In this document: piece by piece, positions 45,470 through 55,871 of the stretch
Numbering within the stretch: position 1 is the stretch's first letter
Layout: each line of letters begins with the position of its first letter
Assembly: GCA_021732995.1 (NCBI GenBank)
Contig: JAKFWA010000012.1
Coordinates: 62,001 to 126,000 of the forward strand
From: Planctomycetaceae bacterium
GTDB taxonomy: Bacteria; Planctomycetota; Planctomycetia; Planctomycetales; Planctomycetaceae
Direction: 5' to 3'
Length of the DNA stretch: 64,000 bases
Notes under the pieces: generated by a model
Told to the model about the DNA's origin: nothing
What the model saw: only the letters and a program-made list of their open reading frames with translations
Database searches by the model: none
Translations under genes and position numbers: made by a program

Positions 45470-46447
45470 ATGTCGAACTGGTATAAAGACAACTCGCTGT
45501 CTATTGGTCGCACGCCGCTGGTGGAACTCAATCGCGTTAAAGACGGCGCGCCTGCGACGATCCTCGCGAAGGTTGAGGGACGCAATCCGGCTTACTCCGT
45601 GAAGTGCCGCATTGGCGCGGCGATGATTTGGGATGCGGAACAGCGTGGTTTGCTCGGTCCCGGTAAAGAGCTGGTGGAGCCGACGAGTGGCAATACGGGC
45701 ATCGCCCTGGCCTTCGTGGCTGCTGCCCGCCGAATTCCGTTGACGCTGACAATGCCGGAAACGATGAGTTTGGAGCGTCGCAAGCTGCTAGTGGCCTACG
45801 GGGCGAAACTCGTGTTGACCGAAGGGCCGCGCGGCATGGGTGGCGCGATTGCCAAGGCTGAGGAGATCGTGGCGTCAGATCCTGAAAAGTATGTCTTGCT
45901 GCAGCAGTTCAAGAATCCGGCCAACCCGGCAATCCATGAGAAGACAACTGGCCCGGAGATCTGGAACGATACCGACGGTGCCATCGACATTCTGATTTCG
46001 GGCGTGGGCACAGGCGGCACGATTACGGGTGTCTCGCGGTACATCAAGAAGGAAAAGGGTAAGGCGATCCGGTCGGTGGCTGTGGAGCCTACGAACAGCC
46101 CCGTGCTGACTCAGCAGCGCAGCGGGCAACCTCTGAAGCCGGCTCCGCACAAGATTCAGGGCATCGGAGCGGGCTTTATCCCCGGCGTGCTGGACCTGTC
46201 CTTGGTCGATGACGTGGAGCAAGTCACAAACGAAGAGGCGATTGAGTATGCTCGACGGCTGACGTTGGAAGAGGGCATTCTCGCGGGAATCTCTTGTGGA
46301 GCAGCGGCGGCCGTGGCCGTGCGTGTTGCGAAGCGTCCGGAGAATGCCGGTAAGACGATCGTCGTGGTGCTGCCGGACTCGGGCGAACGCTATCTGAGTT
46401 CGGTGCTGTTTGAAGGTGTGTTTGACGCGGAAGGACGCGCTCGATGA
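45470..46447 (+). CDS. cysK: Cysteine synthase A (O-acetylserine sulfhydrylase)
   Basis: The 325-residue enzyme has the PLP lysine Lys45 in [14 protein letters not shown] (the CysK-type SVKCR), the substrate loop [13 protein letters not shown], the PLP phosphate loop [11 protein letters not shown] and the late block [12 protein letters not shown]. It makes L-cysteine from O-acetylserine and sulfide in the cytoplasm. The stop overlaps the cysE start by 4 bp (ATGA). The two products can form the cysteine synthase complex, and in Bacillus CysK also acts with the Rrf2 regulator CymR, which may be relevant to the Rrf2 gene at the head of this island. Confidence 0.96.
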   Translation: MSNWYKDNSLSIGRTPLVELNRVKDGAPATILAKVEGRNPAYSVKCRIGAAMIWDAEQRGLLGPGKELVEPTSGNTGIALAFVAAARRIPLTLTMPETMSLERRKLLVAYGAKLVLTEGPRGMGGAIAKAEEIVASDPEKYVLLQQFKNPANPAIHEKTTGPEIWNDTDGAIDILISGVGTGGTITGVSRYIKKEKGKAIRSVAVEPTNSPVLTQQRSGQPLKPAPHKIQGIGAGFIPGVLDLSLVDDVEQVTNEEAIEYARRLTLEEGILAGISCGAAAAVAVRVAKRPENAGKTIVVVLPDSGERYLSSVLFEGVFDAEGRAR

Positions 46448-47394
46448 CTTCATTTTCGACGGATGATTCCGCTCTGCCGAGTGATTGGGATGGCACAATC
46501 AAGTCCATCGTGGCGGAACTCCGGGTGTTGCGGGAAGCGTCGCTGGCGGCGCGCGAACGCGTTGGCCGGCCGGCCAAGCTACCGTCACGCAAGACCCTGA
46601 CGAGCGTCGTTGAGGGCCTCTGCGCGGCAATGTTTCCCAACCGTCTCGGGGCGCGCGAGCTGGCTCGCGAGAGTGCCGACTACTTTGTTGGCCACACGCT
46701 GGATGTGACGCTGCGCGATCTGGTCGAGCAGGTGCATCGTGAGCTGCACTTCATTTGCGAAGGTGAAGTCGAGAACGACGAGCAGCGACGACAGGCCGCA
46801 GCGATTGTCTGTCAGTTCGCCAGCAAGCTTCCGGATGTCCGCGCGCTCCTGGAGAGCGACATTCAAGCCGCCTATGAAGGCGACCCGGCCGCTCGCAGTC
46901 AGGACGAGGTGCTGGCCTGTTATCCAGGGATCATGGCGATTGCGCATCATCGACTGGCTCATGTCTTGTACGGGCTGGGTGCGAAGCTGGTGGCGCGCAT
47001 CATCGCTGAGATTGCTCATTCCGTGACGGGTATTGATATCCATCCCGGCGCGCAGATCAGTGGGAGCTTCTTCATTGATCACGGTACCGGCGTGGTGATT
47101 GGCGAAACCGCGATCATTGGCACCCGAGTGCGCCTCTACCAAGCCGTAACGCTGGGCGCAAAGCGGTTTCCAACAGATGAAACGGGTGCGCTCGTGAAAG
47201 GCAACGCACGGCATCCGATCGTCGAGGATGATGTCGTGATCTACGCTGGAGCGACCATTCTTGGCCGGGTGACGATCGGTAAAGGCTCAGTCATCGGCGG
47301 CAACGTGTGGCTGACGCGCAGCGTGTCGGCGGGCAGCAACATCTCGCAGGCCAAGGTGCGCAGCGAGGATTTCGACGGGGGATCTGGTATTTGA
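46444..47394 (+). CDS. cysE: Serine O-acetyltransferase
   Basis: The 316-residue protein has a helical N-terminal domain ([20 protein letters not shown]) and a left-handed beta-helix of hexapeptide repeats ([19 protein letters not shown], then [40 protein letters not shown]). It makes O-acetylserine from serine and acetyl-CoA, the step before CysK. The chain ends in -DGGSGI: the terminal Gly-Ile is the residue pair that inserts into the CysK active site in the cysteine synthase complex. It overlaps cysK by 4 bp. It resembles the longer EpsC/SrpH type of serine acetyltransferase. Confidence 0.95.
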   Translation: MTSFSTDDSALPSDWDGTIKSIVAELRVLREASLAARERVGRPAKLPSRKTLTSVVEGLCAAMFPNRLGARELARESADYFVGHTLDVTLRDLVEQVHRELHFICEGEVENDEQRRQAAAIVCQFASKLPDVRALLESDIQAAYEGDPAARSQDEVLACYPGIMAIAHHRLAHVLYGLGAKLVARIIAEIAHSVTGIDIHPGAQISGSFFIDHGTGVVIGETAIIGTRVRLYQAVTLGAKRFPTDETGALVKGNARHPIVEDDVVIYAGATILGRVTIGKGSVIGGNVWLTRSVSAGSNISQAKVRSEDFDGGSGI

Positions 47395-47537
47395 GGGGCG
47401 AGACAGATGGCGTTGGGAGGTGGCAGCGGGCTGTGGCGCAATTCGAGCGGCTCAGAGCTGCTAATCATTGCTTGTCAATCTAACGATCTTTAGAGTGTTG
47501 AAGCTTCGATTGCTCCCGCCTCCCCCGCTTATCCTCA

Positions 47538-50057
47538 ATGTCGAGTGTCGCAGTGTCACTCAAGAGACCCGCGCCTTCCAAACTTGAACCATCGGCAGGA
47601 GAGAATGCGCCGTCGGTTCCCGCAGGTACCGTGGAAAATTGCCTCACAGTTTTCTGCGAGAGCCTTTTGTTGCTTTTGCAGTCACGACGTGACGATAACC
47701 GGTCGCTGCTGGCGGATGTGATTCCGGGGTTCCTTCCGGCGTTCAAAGAGTGTTGTCAGCAAACTTCGACGCTGCGAGCCGAGCTGAAGCAGTGGGAAGA
47801 GCGATCTCATCAACTGATCCAACTGGCCGCGTTGTACGGCGGAAATGGATCATCAGATCTGGTGGCGAGTCTGGAGCATGCGCGGCTGCAGGCGACTCAG
47901 GTGATTAGTTCGCTGGACGATTTGCGTCGGGCAACGGATACGGAAACTGACCTCTCAGCCGCGAATCTGCATGCGTCCTCGAAGAGTTCGCCGGCCAAGA
48001 GTTCTTACGAAGCGGTGGATCTGCATTTGCCCGAGAACCACCTGCGCGGCTTTTGTGATGCAGTGATTGAGCTGACCAAAGCCGGGCCCGAGGGCAAGTC
48101 TGTTCTGTCGCAGACACTGCCATCGCTGGTTCGCATGTTTCGTGCCTGCGATCCAACAACATTTGACTCATTGCGTGACGAACTTCATGCATCGGAGACA
48201 CGGGCTGACAAGTTGCTGCAGCTGGCGACTCAATACTGCGGCACCGTTGCCAGCGAGCTGCAACAGAACGTCAAACGATCGCAGGCGCGGGTGAATCGAG
48301 TTATCGACAGCTTCGAGGCGCTGCATGTGGCCTCAGACTTAATGTCCGCTCCGCCGGCACTGGCGGTGATCCACCAGCCGATGCGCATCGGGCCAGGTAC
48401 GAATCGTGACGGAGCTGCCAGTCAGGCCGTTACTGATCAGACTCGGGCTCGCGGCCAGAGCTTCTTTCAAATGGCCGGGCGTTCCTATCAGCGGCGTGAC
48501 TACGAGATGGCCGATCGGCTGTATTCGGAAGCGCTACGATTCGATCCGACATTGCGCCTGGCATACGTTCATCGAGGGCGTATTCGTCTGGCGGGTCGCA
48601 AGTTTGAGCATGCAATCACCGATTTTTCGTCGGCGTTGCAGCTCGATCCGAATCATTGCTCCACGCTGCGCTGGCGCGGTGATGCCCTGGCGCTGTGCGA
48701 GCGGTTCGCAGAAGCCATTGCCGATTACGATCGCGCCCTGCTGCTGTTTCCGAACCGGTATCTGGTGCGCTACAACCGCGCCGTTGTTCTCCGGCAATCC
48801 GGCGATCTGGATCAGGCCAAAAGTGAGTTCGAGCAACTGGTGAAGCTGCGACCGCAGCAGGCTCCGTTGTATCTCAATCAGGGTTTGATCTGTCTAAGCC
48901 AGGGCGCATGTGAAGCGGCCGTTGAGTTCTTTCAGATGGCCCTTCGCTATCAGCCGAATTGCCAAGAAGCCATTGATCGTCTGGCTGAGCTTGGAATTGC
49001 ACCCTCGCAGCCGAAGGTGGCCGAGAAACAGATCGCCCCTGTTGTTCCAAAGAGAATCTCCGAGCCCAGTACGTCGGGCATCGACGATCGGACTACCAAT
49101 ACTCAGGAACTCGAACTCCCTGTAACAGCGCCGGTTCATTCTGAAGAGGATTCAGAGGACGAACTGGCCATGAGCTTTCTGGATGCCCCTCTTCCTTTGT
49201 CAGACCCATTGTCCGACAAGGACGAGCGCGAAGAGCCGTCTCGCCGACCAACCACTGCTCTGCCTGATCTCCCAAGCGAAACTCGTGAGCAAGCCAAGAA
49301 GCTCGCGTCTGTTGAGAGGGCTCCGTCGCGGCGCGAGGGTGTGGCACCGTTCCTGGATATTTCCGTCGGTGCTCCCTCGCTGAGCCAGGATCGATCACTC
49401 AGCTTGACCGGCAAGTTTGAGGCACGTTGTCCATGTTGCGACGCCATTAGCTTTATCGCTCTGGACAAGCTGCAGACAGGAAAAGTGCTGACGTGCCCGC
49501 ACTGCGACAGATTCTTCACGTCTGAGCCCAGCGGACGCATGGTCGAAGTGAAGAAGGCACGCGGGAAATGGAAGGTCGTGCAACGCCGGTCGTCCGCCGA
49601 CTGGCCGTGGAGTCCGACTCAGATCGCAGGCGTGGTCGGAGTCGCGGTATTGCTGCTCTCTCTGTTCTTCTTCATCCCACCGCGAGCCACCGAATCCGCC
49701 GCGAATGATCCAGCACTCCCGAAGGATCTGGAGCCGCGCGCCAAAGTCTTCACTGTGGCGTGGCTTAAAGGCGACATTCGCACGATGCGGCGATTGACCG
49801 GAGATAGTCGCGGCTCGGACCTCTTCATGTGGTGCATGGAGAATCCGACGCCACTGACCAGTGTTCCGCCCACGCTTGAGCGTGATCTGCAGATGAAAGT
49901 CGAGATCACGAAGAGTGTGCCCCCCACAACGCAGCTGAAGATCCGTTTGGATGGCCTGCAACCGACTCGTGGTAGTGGGAGTTCTGAGTTGAAGCTGGCT
50001 TGGAAACAGGAGGATGAAACCTGGGTGTTTCAACCTTTCGTGACGCTGGAGATGTGA
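47538..50057 (+). CDS. TPR protein with zinc ribbon and one membrane helix
   Basis: The 839-residue protein starts with two similar helical halves (about residues 35-130 and 165-265, each with a CDAVIELTKAGPEGKSVLSQ-like or related segment). TPR repeats follow at about 310-490 (AYVHRGRIRLAGRKFEHAI, RYNRAVVLRQSGDLDQAK). A zinc ribbon RCPCCDAISFI with CPHCDRFF follows at about 630-660, then a membrane helix (IAGVVGVAVLLLSLFFFIPP) and a small periplasmic domain. It is probably an inner-membrane scaffold with the TPR part in the cytoplasm. No specific role is known. Confidence 0.8.
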   Translation: MSSVAVSLKRPAPSKLEPSAGENAPSVPAGTVENCLTVFCESLLLLLQSRRDDNRSLLADVIPGFLPAFKECCQQTSTLRAELKQWEERSHQLIQLAALYGGNGSSDLVASLEHARLQATQVISSLDDLRRATDTETDLSAANLHASSKSSPAKSSYEAVDLHLPENHLRGFCDAVIELTKAGPEGKSVLSQTLPSLVRMFRACDPTTFDSLRDELHASETRADKLLQLATQYCGTVASELQQNVKRSQARVNRVIDSFEALHVASDLMSAPPALAVIHQPMRIGPGTNRDGAASQAVTDQTRARGQSFFQMAGRSYQRRDYEMADRLYSEALRFDPTLRLAYVHRGRIRLAGRKFEHAITDFSSALQLDPNHCSTLRWRGDALALCERFAEAIADYDRALLLFPNRYLVRYNRAVVLRQSGDLDQAKSEFEQLVKLRPQQAPLYLNQGLICLSQGACEAAVEFFQMALRYQPNCQEAIDRLAELGIAPSQPKVAEKQIAPVVPKRISEPSTSGIDDRTTNTQELELPVTAPVHSEEDSEDELAMSFLDAPLPLSDPLSDKDEREEPSRRPTTALPDLPSETREQAKKLASVERAPSRREGVAPFLDISVGAPSLSQDRSLSLTGKFEARCPCCDAISFIALDKLQTGKVLTCPHCDRFFTSEPSGRMVEVKKARGKWKVVQRRSSADWPWSPTQIAGVVGVAVLLLSLFFFIPPRATESAANDPALPKDLEPRAKVFTVAWLKGDIRTMRRLTGDSRGSDLFMWCMENPTPLTSVPPTLERDLQMKVEITKSVPPTTQLKIRLDGLQPTRGSGSSELKLAWKQEDETWVFQPFVTLEM

Positions 50058-50201
50058 CGTCAACTTCGTTCGCTTGACGGACCAAGCTGCGCAGTTAGTC
50101 CGACGAGCGTTTGAATGTATGATCGTCTGATTGATTCTATAGGTTCGTAATTTTCCCCCCTTGATGTCCCCTGCCCTCCCTCGAACGTGAAAGGCAAACT
50201 C

Positions 50202-51263
<1,062 letters not shown>

Positions 51264-51314
51264 CGTCAATCGCGGTCGAAGGGTCGCGGTGTTTATGTAG
51301 AAATTGTTGCTGTT

Positions 51315-51360
51315 CGCTGCAGGTGACATGATCCCGAGTCGTGTCACATGCAGCGATTTT
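51315..51360 (+). terminator. Long-stem terminator after the DUF1559 gene
   Basis: CGCTGCA and GTGACA (51315-51328, one unpaired G between) pair with TGTCAC and TGCAGCG (51342-51355), a 13-bp stem with one mismatch and a 13-nt loop. It is followed by ATTTT. Confidence 0.85.
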
Positions 51361-51392
51361 CTTCATGGTCCAGATGAGGCGCAGCGAACACG

Positions 51393-52157
51393 GTGTCACT
51401 GAGTTCCTCCGACAAAGCGATTTTTGAACGAGATGGTTTCGTTACTCTGCGCAGCGTTTTCTCAGCGGCAGAGATTGCGGACCTCGTTGCGGAAACTGAC
51501 GCACTGCTGGTGGACTCCGACAGCCGCATCAGCCAGTTCAACCTGCGCTGCCGTTATATGCCTCATTGGCAATCAGGCGAAATGCTGTTTGAAGTTTTCG
51601 ATCCAATCAACGAGATCGCTCCCAGGTGCGAGCAGATGACGCGCGATCGTCGCATCGTGGGACTGATAGAATCGATTTACGGTGAGCCTGCTTGCCTGTT
51701 CAAAGAGAAGTTTATTTTCAAGCCGGCTGGAGCGACTGGTTACAAGCTGCATCAGGACATTCCCTTTGGTTGGGTCGGATTCCCGAGAACGTTTCTAACT
51801 GTGCTGGTCGCGATTGATCCAAGCTCTCCAGAGAATGGGTGTACGGAAGTCTTTTCGGGATATCACCGCAGCTTCCTGTCGAATGAGCCAGAAACATACA
51901 TGCTGCCGGACGAGATGGTTGATAATTCTCGACGGACCTTTCTGGCACTGGAACCCGGTGATGTCGCCATCTTCCATGGATTGACGCCGCACCGCTCTGA
52001 ACCCAATCGATCCGACCGCATGCGCCGTAGTTTTTATATTAGTTACAACGCTGCCTCGGATGGCGGAGACCAGCGAGCGGCTCACTATGCCGATTTCCAT
52101 CAGCGCATGCGCGGCCGTCGTCCTGCGGAAGAACAGTCACTTGTGTTTTTTCGATAG
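51393..52157 (+). CDS. Phytanoyl-CoA dioxygenase (PhyH) family oxygenase
   Basis: The 254-residue protein has the iron(II)/2-oxoglutarate oxygenase fold: H-x-D in YKLHQDIPFGW, the distal His in HGLTPHRSEPNRS and the 2-oxoglutarate-binding Arg in RMRRSFYISYN. PhyH-type enzymes hydroxylate diverse small molecules, including lipids, phosphonates and ectoine. The start is GTG at 51393. An MFS transporter follows 47 bp later and then an ArsI-like protein, so the three may share one substrate. Confidence 0.85.
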   Translation: MSLSSSDKAIFERDGFVTLRSVFSAAEIADLVAETDALLVDSDSRISQFNLRCRYMPHWQSGEMLFEVFDPINEIAPRCEQMTRDRRIVGLIESIYGEPACLFKEKFIFKPAGATGYKLHQDIPFGWVGFPRTFLTVLVAIDPSSPENGCTEVFSGYHRSFLSNEPETYMLPDEMVDNSRRTFLALEPGDVAIFHGLTPHRSEPNRSDRMRRSFYISYNAASDGGDQRAAHYADFHQRMRGRRPAEEQSLVFFR

Positions 52158-52204
52158 TAGCTCCCTCTGCTGTAACAGTCGTAGCGACATGATATTCAAA
52201 GATT

Positions 52205-53530
52205 ATGCAAACACTTGATAACAAGTTTTATACGCCAAGTCGTTATGGCTGGGTGATGGTTGTTGTCGCTGCCATGGCCATGGTTGCGACGATGCCAGGG
52301 CGTACTCATGGATTGGGTGTTCTGACAGAACGGTTGTTGAAAGACCCCGCTTTTTCAATGACGCGTGTTGAATTCAGCGACATGAACCTTTGGGCGACGT
52401 TGCTTGGAGGTCTGTTCTGTTTGCCGTGCGGCCGTTTGATCGATCGTTATGGTCTCAGGATCACTCTCACGTCAGTCGTTGTTGCGCTTGGGACTGTCGT
52501 CTTGTCGATGACGCAGTTGACCGGCAACACCGCGTTGTTCACCGCGATCCTATTGACTCGCGGATTTGGTCAAAGCGCATTGTCAGTCCTTAGTATCACT
52601 ATGGTTGGCAAGTGGTTCCGCGGTAAGGCGACCCTACCCATGGCTGTCTACTCGTTGATCCTGTCGGCTGGATTTGCGGGAGCTATGCAGTGGGCGATGG
52701 GGTATTCGGACGCCGGTTGGCGTAGCATCTGGGAGAAGATTGGTTGGGTCATATTGCTTGTAATGGCGCCAACTGCGCTCAGCCTCACCCGTGATCCACC
52801 TGCCGAGCGCGAGACCGCCGGTTCTGATATGTCTTCTTCTGACGTGGGTAGTGAGCGGGCGCCGGCAGATTCGTCTTCGAGTGGGTTTACGGTCTTGCAG
52901 GCGATGGCAACCCCCGCTTTCTGGACGTTTGGATTGGCGATCTCGTACATGGCCGTCGTCACATCCGGAATGTCCCTGTTCAATGAATCCGTCGTGACAT
53001 CACAGGGGCTCGAGAAGGAGGCGTTCTACAAACTCGCCTCACTCAGCTTTTTGGTCGGACTTTTCGTCCAATTGCCAGCAGGCTGGCTTGGCCAACGAGT
53101 GTCTTTGGCACGCTTTCAGACGGTGGCTCTGGTGATGCAAGCGGGGTGCCTGATGTGGCTTCCACACGTCCACGCTCAAACACAATTGGTTTTGTACGGA
53201 ATCGGCATGGGAATCGGTGGCACCATTTCGACGGTCATCTTTTATTCCATCTGGGGTCAGGCATTTGGACGCTTGCACCTTGGCAAGATTCAGGGAGTGG
53301 CGCAGATGATGACAGTGCTTGCGTCCTCGCTGGGGCCGAAACTGCTCGCCGAGTGTCAGGCACGCACAGGCGACTATCGACTCATCTTTGAATGGCTGGC
53401 GATTGCAGGATTTGGCTTAGCAATCGCGTCCTGGCTAGTGCGGGTGCCTTGTCCCGAGGATGCTGCCAAGCTGAAGTCCTCGTCGACCAACGACCTTTCA
53501 GCCGAAGCTGCTGCGGAGAATCTTGCATGA
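52205..53530 (+). CDS. Major facilitator superfamily transporter
   Basis: The 441-residue protein has twelve predicted membrane helices and the MFS loop motif FCLPCGRLIDRYGLRITL between helices 2 and 3. The second half repeats it weakly (GWLGQRVSLARFQ). The pattern resembles oxalate/monocarboxylate-type carriers. Its stop overlaps the following ArsI-like start by 4 bp (ATGA), so the two are translationally coupled. Export of an arsenical or uptake of an organic acid are both possible. Confidence 0.88.
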   Translation: MQTLDNKFYTPSRYGWVMVVVAAMAMVATMPGRTHGLGVLTERLLKDPAFSMTRVEFSDMNLWATLLGGLFCLPCGRLIDRYGLRITLTSVVVALGTVVLSMTQLTGNTALFTAILLTRGFGQSALSVLSITMVGKWFRGKATLPMAVYSLILSAGFAGAMQWAMGYSDAGWRSIWEKIGWVILLVMAPTALSLTRDPPAERETAGSDMSSSDVGSERAPADSSSSGFTVLQAMATPAFWTFGLAISYMAVVTSGMSLFNESVVTSQGLEKEAFYKLASLSFLVGLFVQLPAGWLGQRVSLARFQTVALVMQAGCLMWLPHVHAQTQLVLYGIGMGIGGTISTVIFYSIWGQAFGRLHLGKIQGVAQMMTVLASSLGPKLLAECQARTGDYRLIFEWLAIAGFGLAIASWLVRVPCPEDAAKLKSSSTNDLSAEAAAENLA

Positions 53531-54573
53531 CTACCGAGACCGCCGTTCCCGTCCGATTTCACTTGTCGCTGAATGTTTCCAGTTTGCCGCGAGCGGTGAG
53601 TTACTTTGAACGTGTCTTTGGGCAGGCTCCGGCCAAGGTCAGGTCCGATTACGCCAAGTTCGAACTGGAGTCACCGCCGGTCGTGCTTTCCTTGGAGCAG
53701 AACGCTCCCGAACGCAACGGTTCATTGAACCATCTCGGCTTCCGCTATGCGGATTCGCAAACGCTGGTGGCGGTGCAGAGGCGGCTCGAAGAGGCTGGTC
53801 TGAATACTCAGCGGGAAGAGGGCGTGGAGTGTTGCTACGCCCGTCAGACGAAGTTCTGGTTGCACGACTTCGATAAGCGCCTGTGGGAATTCTACACGCT
53901 GGAAGAAGACCTCGATCATCGCGGCGCCGGACAGTCGCTGGAGCAGATGGTCGGTGCTGAGGCGGCAACGGCTCAATTGCAAGTGCGTTTGCCGGTCATC
54001 TGGCAACATCGGATGTACGAGCCCTTCGCCTTGCCCGACGAGCCTTGCGACGAGGTCCTGTTGCGCGGGACTTTCAACGTTCCGATGTCCGCCGAGGACG
54101 GTCGACGTTGCCTGACTCAGGCGTTCAGTGCGATGCGTCCCGGCGCGAAGCTGACGGTGCATACGCTGACCAGTGAGATTCCGGTTGCGGGTGAATTGAA
54201 ACTCCCCGGCCCGGCGGCCTACGTCAAGCACGTGCCGGTGAGAACGGACCTCATGCGGGACATTGAGTTCGCGGGTTTTCGGGACTCGCATCTGACCATC
54301 TTCCGCTCTGGGGCGTGCTTCGAACATCAGGGTGTTCCACTACGGGAAACCCAGATCGTGGCCTATCGACCTGCGGAAGAGTGCGGCGCGCAGCGAGTCG
54401 CGATCTTCAAAGGTCCGTTCGCTCAAGTGACCGATGACTTCGGACACGTGTGGAAACGTGGTGAACCGGTCGCGATTCCTCTCGCTCGCTGGGAAGCCTT
54501 GCAGGCTTCAACGGCTCGAGAGATGTTCGTCGAACTTCCGGCCACCGCGCCGGTCAGCCATTGCGGAACTTAG
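53527..54573 (+). CDS. ArsI/CadI-like VOC protein with ArsM-like C-terminal domain
   Basis: Residues 1-130 match ArsI/CadI VOC proteins: FHLSLNVSSLPRAVSYFERV, SDYAKFELESPP, LNHLGFRYADS, then vicinal cysteines in VECCYARQTKFWLHDFD and WEFYT. The ArsI metal site uses a His near the N terminus, the His in NHLGF and the Glu in WEF; the CC pair binds trivalent arsenic. ArsI cleaves the carbon-arsenic bond of methylarsenite. The remaining 210 residues are not VOC: VLLRGTFNVPMSAEDGRRC, then VAIFKGPFAQVTDDFGHVWK, which resembles the tail of arsenite methyltransferases (ArsM). Whether the enzyme acts on arsenic or another thiophilic group is inferred. Confidence 0.8.
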   Translation: MTTETAVPVRFHLSLNVSSLPRAVSYFERVFGQAPAKVRSDYAKFELESPPVVLSLEQNAPERNGSLNHLGFRYADSQTLVAVQRRLEEAGLNTQREEGVECCYARQTKFWLHDFDKRLWEFYTLEEDLDHRGAGQSLEQMVGAEAATAQLQVRLPVIWQHRMYEPFALPDEPCDEVLLRGTFNVPMSAEDGRRCLTQAFSAMRPGAKLTVHTLTSEIPVAGELKLPGPAAYVKHVPVRTDLMRDIEFAGFRDSHLTIFRSGACFEHQGVPLRETQIVAYRPAEECGAQRVAIFKGPFAQVTDDFGHVWKRGEPVAIPLARWEALQASTAREMFVELPATAPVSHCGT

Positions 54574-54748
54574 TTTTCGACAGTGCGTGACCAGGGAACT
54601 TGGTGACGTCCGGCACGTAGGCATTGATGACGCGCGGCCTGCTTCGTCGAGTTACCCGCAGGCTACGCATTGCTGCGTTCAACCTCTATGTTGAGCGGAT
54701 CACAGATTGTCTGAACTGGCTCTGCTTTGTTTTCGCGAGTGAGGTTTT

Positions 54749-55852
54749 ATGAATCCGCGTTTCATCATGGTCGGTGGTTTTCTGGGAGCTGGAAAGACCA
54801 CGACAGTCGGACGATTAGCTCGACATTACACGTCGCAGGGTAAGAAGGTCGGGATTGTAACCAACGACCAGACGACCGATTTGGTGGATACGCATAGCTT
54901 GCGTTCACAGGGCTTTGATGTGGGCGAAGTCGCTGGAGCCTGCTTCTGCTGCAACTTCAACGAACTGACGGCCACCGTCGAACGGCTGGCGGCCGAGGCG
55001 TTGCCAGACGTCATTCTGGCCGAGCCCGTCGGCAGTTGTACGGATCTGGTGGCGACGGTGTTGCGTCCGCTGACGCAGATCTACCAGCGTCCGTTCGACA
55101 TTGCGCCATACGGGGTAATTCTGAAGCCCAGTCACGGCGCCAAAATCCTGAAGCGCGAGGCCAAAGGCGGGTTCTCACCGAAGGCGGAGTACATTTTCAG
55201 GAAGCAGTTGGAAGAAGCCGACTTCATTATCCTGAACAGGATTGATGAGCTTTCTGGGGACGAGGTGTCTGAACTGACTCAGTTACTGGAAGACCAGTTT
55301 CCCGATCGCCCGATCATTCGCATTTCGGCGCGAACCGGCGAGGGCTTCGAGGCACTCTCTGAGTTCATCGAGCGTCAGGGGCAGTTTGGCCGCCGCGTGA
55401 TGGAACTGGACTACGACGTCTACGCAGAGGGCGAGGCCGAACTTGGCTGGCTTAACAGTCAGGTTCTCGTTGAAGCACCCGAGCCGTTTGATCTGGATGC
55501 GCTGCTCCTCGATATCATTGCGCGCTTGCATCGGCGATTTATTAGCGCCGGTGCTGAAGCTGCTCATCTCAAAACGATCGGCTTGTGCGACGGGTGTTAT
55601 GCGGTCGCCAATCTCGTAAGCAATTCAACCCAGCCGGAGTTGTCGCTGCCCTCGAAGACACGCACGAAGGACGCCAATGTCGTGGTGAATGCTCGAGTCG
55701 CGACCGATCCTGCCGATCTCGAAGTCTTCGTTCGTGAAGAGGTAGCGGCTGCATGTAAGGCGATTGGAGCTACGCACGAAGTAGCGACTTTGCAATCGTT
55801 CCGACCCGGTCGGCCGGTGCCCACACACCGCATCACTGAGGCCGTAGGCTAA
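54749..55852 (+). CDS. CobW/P47K-family GTPase (COG0523)
   Basis: The 367-residue GTPase begins MVGGFLGAGKTTTVGRLA (P-loop), followed by GIVTNDQTTDLVD and the metal-binding C-x-C-C motif GACFCCNF. The base-recognition motif is NRID in place of NKxD. COG0523 proteins insert or deliver metals (cobalt, zinc, iron) to target enzymes in the cytoplasm. The usual CobW C-terminal domain is not obvious here. The gene lies 175 bp behind the ArsI-like gene and the target is unknown. Confidence 0.88.
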   Translation: MNPRFIMVGGFLGAGKTTTVGRLARHYTSQGKKVGIVTNDQTTDLVDTHSLRSQGFDVGEVAGACFCCNFNELTATVERLAAEALPDVILAEPVGSCTDLVATVLRPLTQIYQRPFDIAPYGVILKPSHGAKILKREAKGGFSPKAEYIFRKQLEEADFIILNRIDELSGDEVSELTQLLEDQFPDRPIIRISARTGEGFEALSEFIERQGQFGRRVMELDYDVYAEGEAELGWLNSQVLVEAPEPFDLDALLLDIIARLHRRFISAGAEAAHLKTIGLCDGCYAVANLVSNSTQPELSLPSKTRTKDANVVVNARVATDPADLEVFVREEVAAACKAIGATHEVATLQSFRPGRPVPTHRITEAVG

Positions 55853-55871
55853 GCATCTGACAGATTGGCTC

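Noticed and set aside
50058-50080. CGTCAA/TTGACG hairpin after the TPR/zinc-ribbon gene
   Set aside because: A 6-bp stem with no T-run; too weak to call as a terminator.
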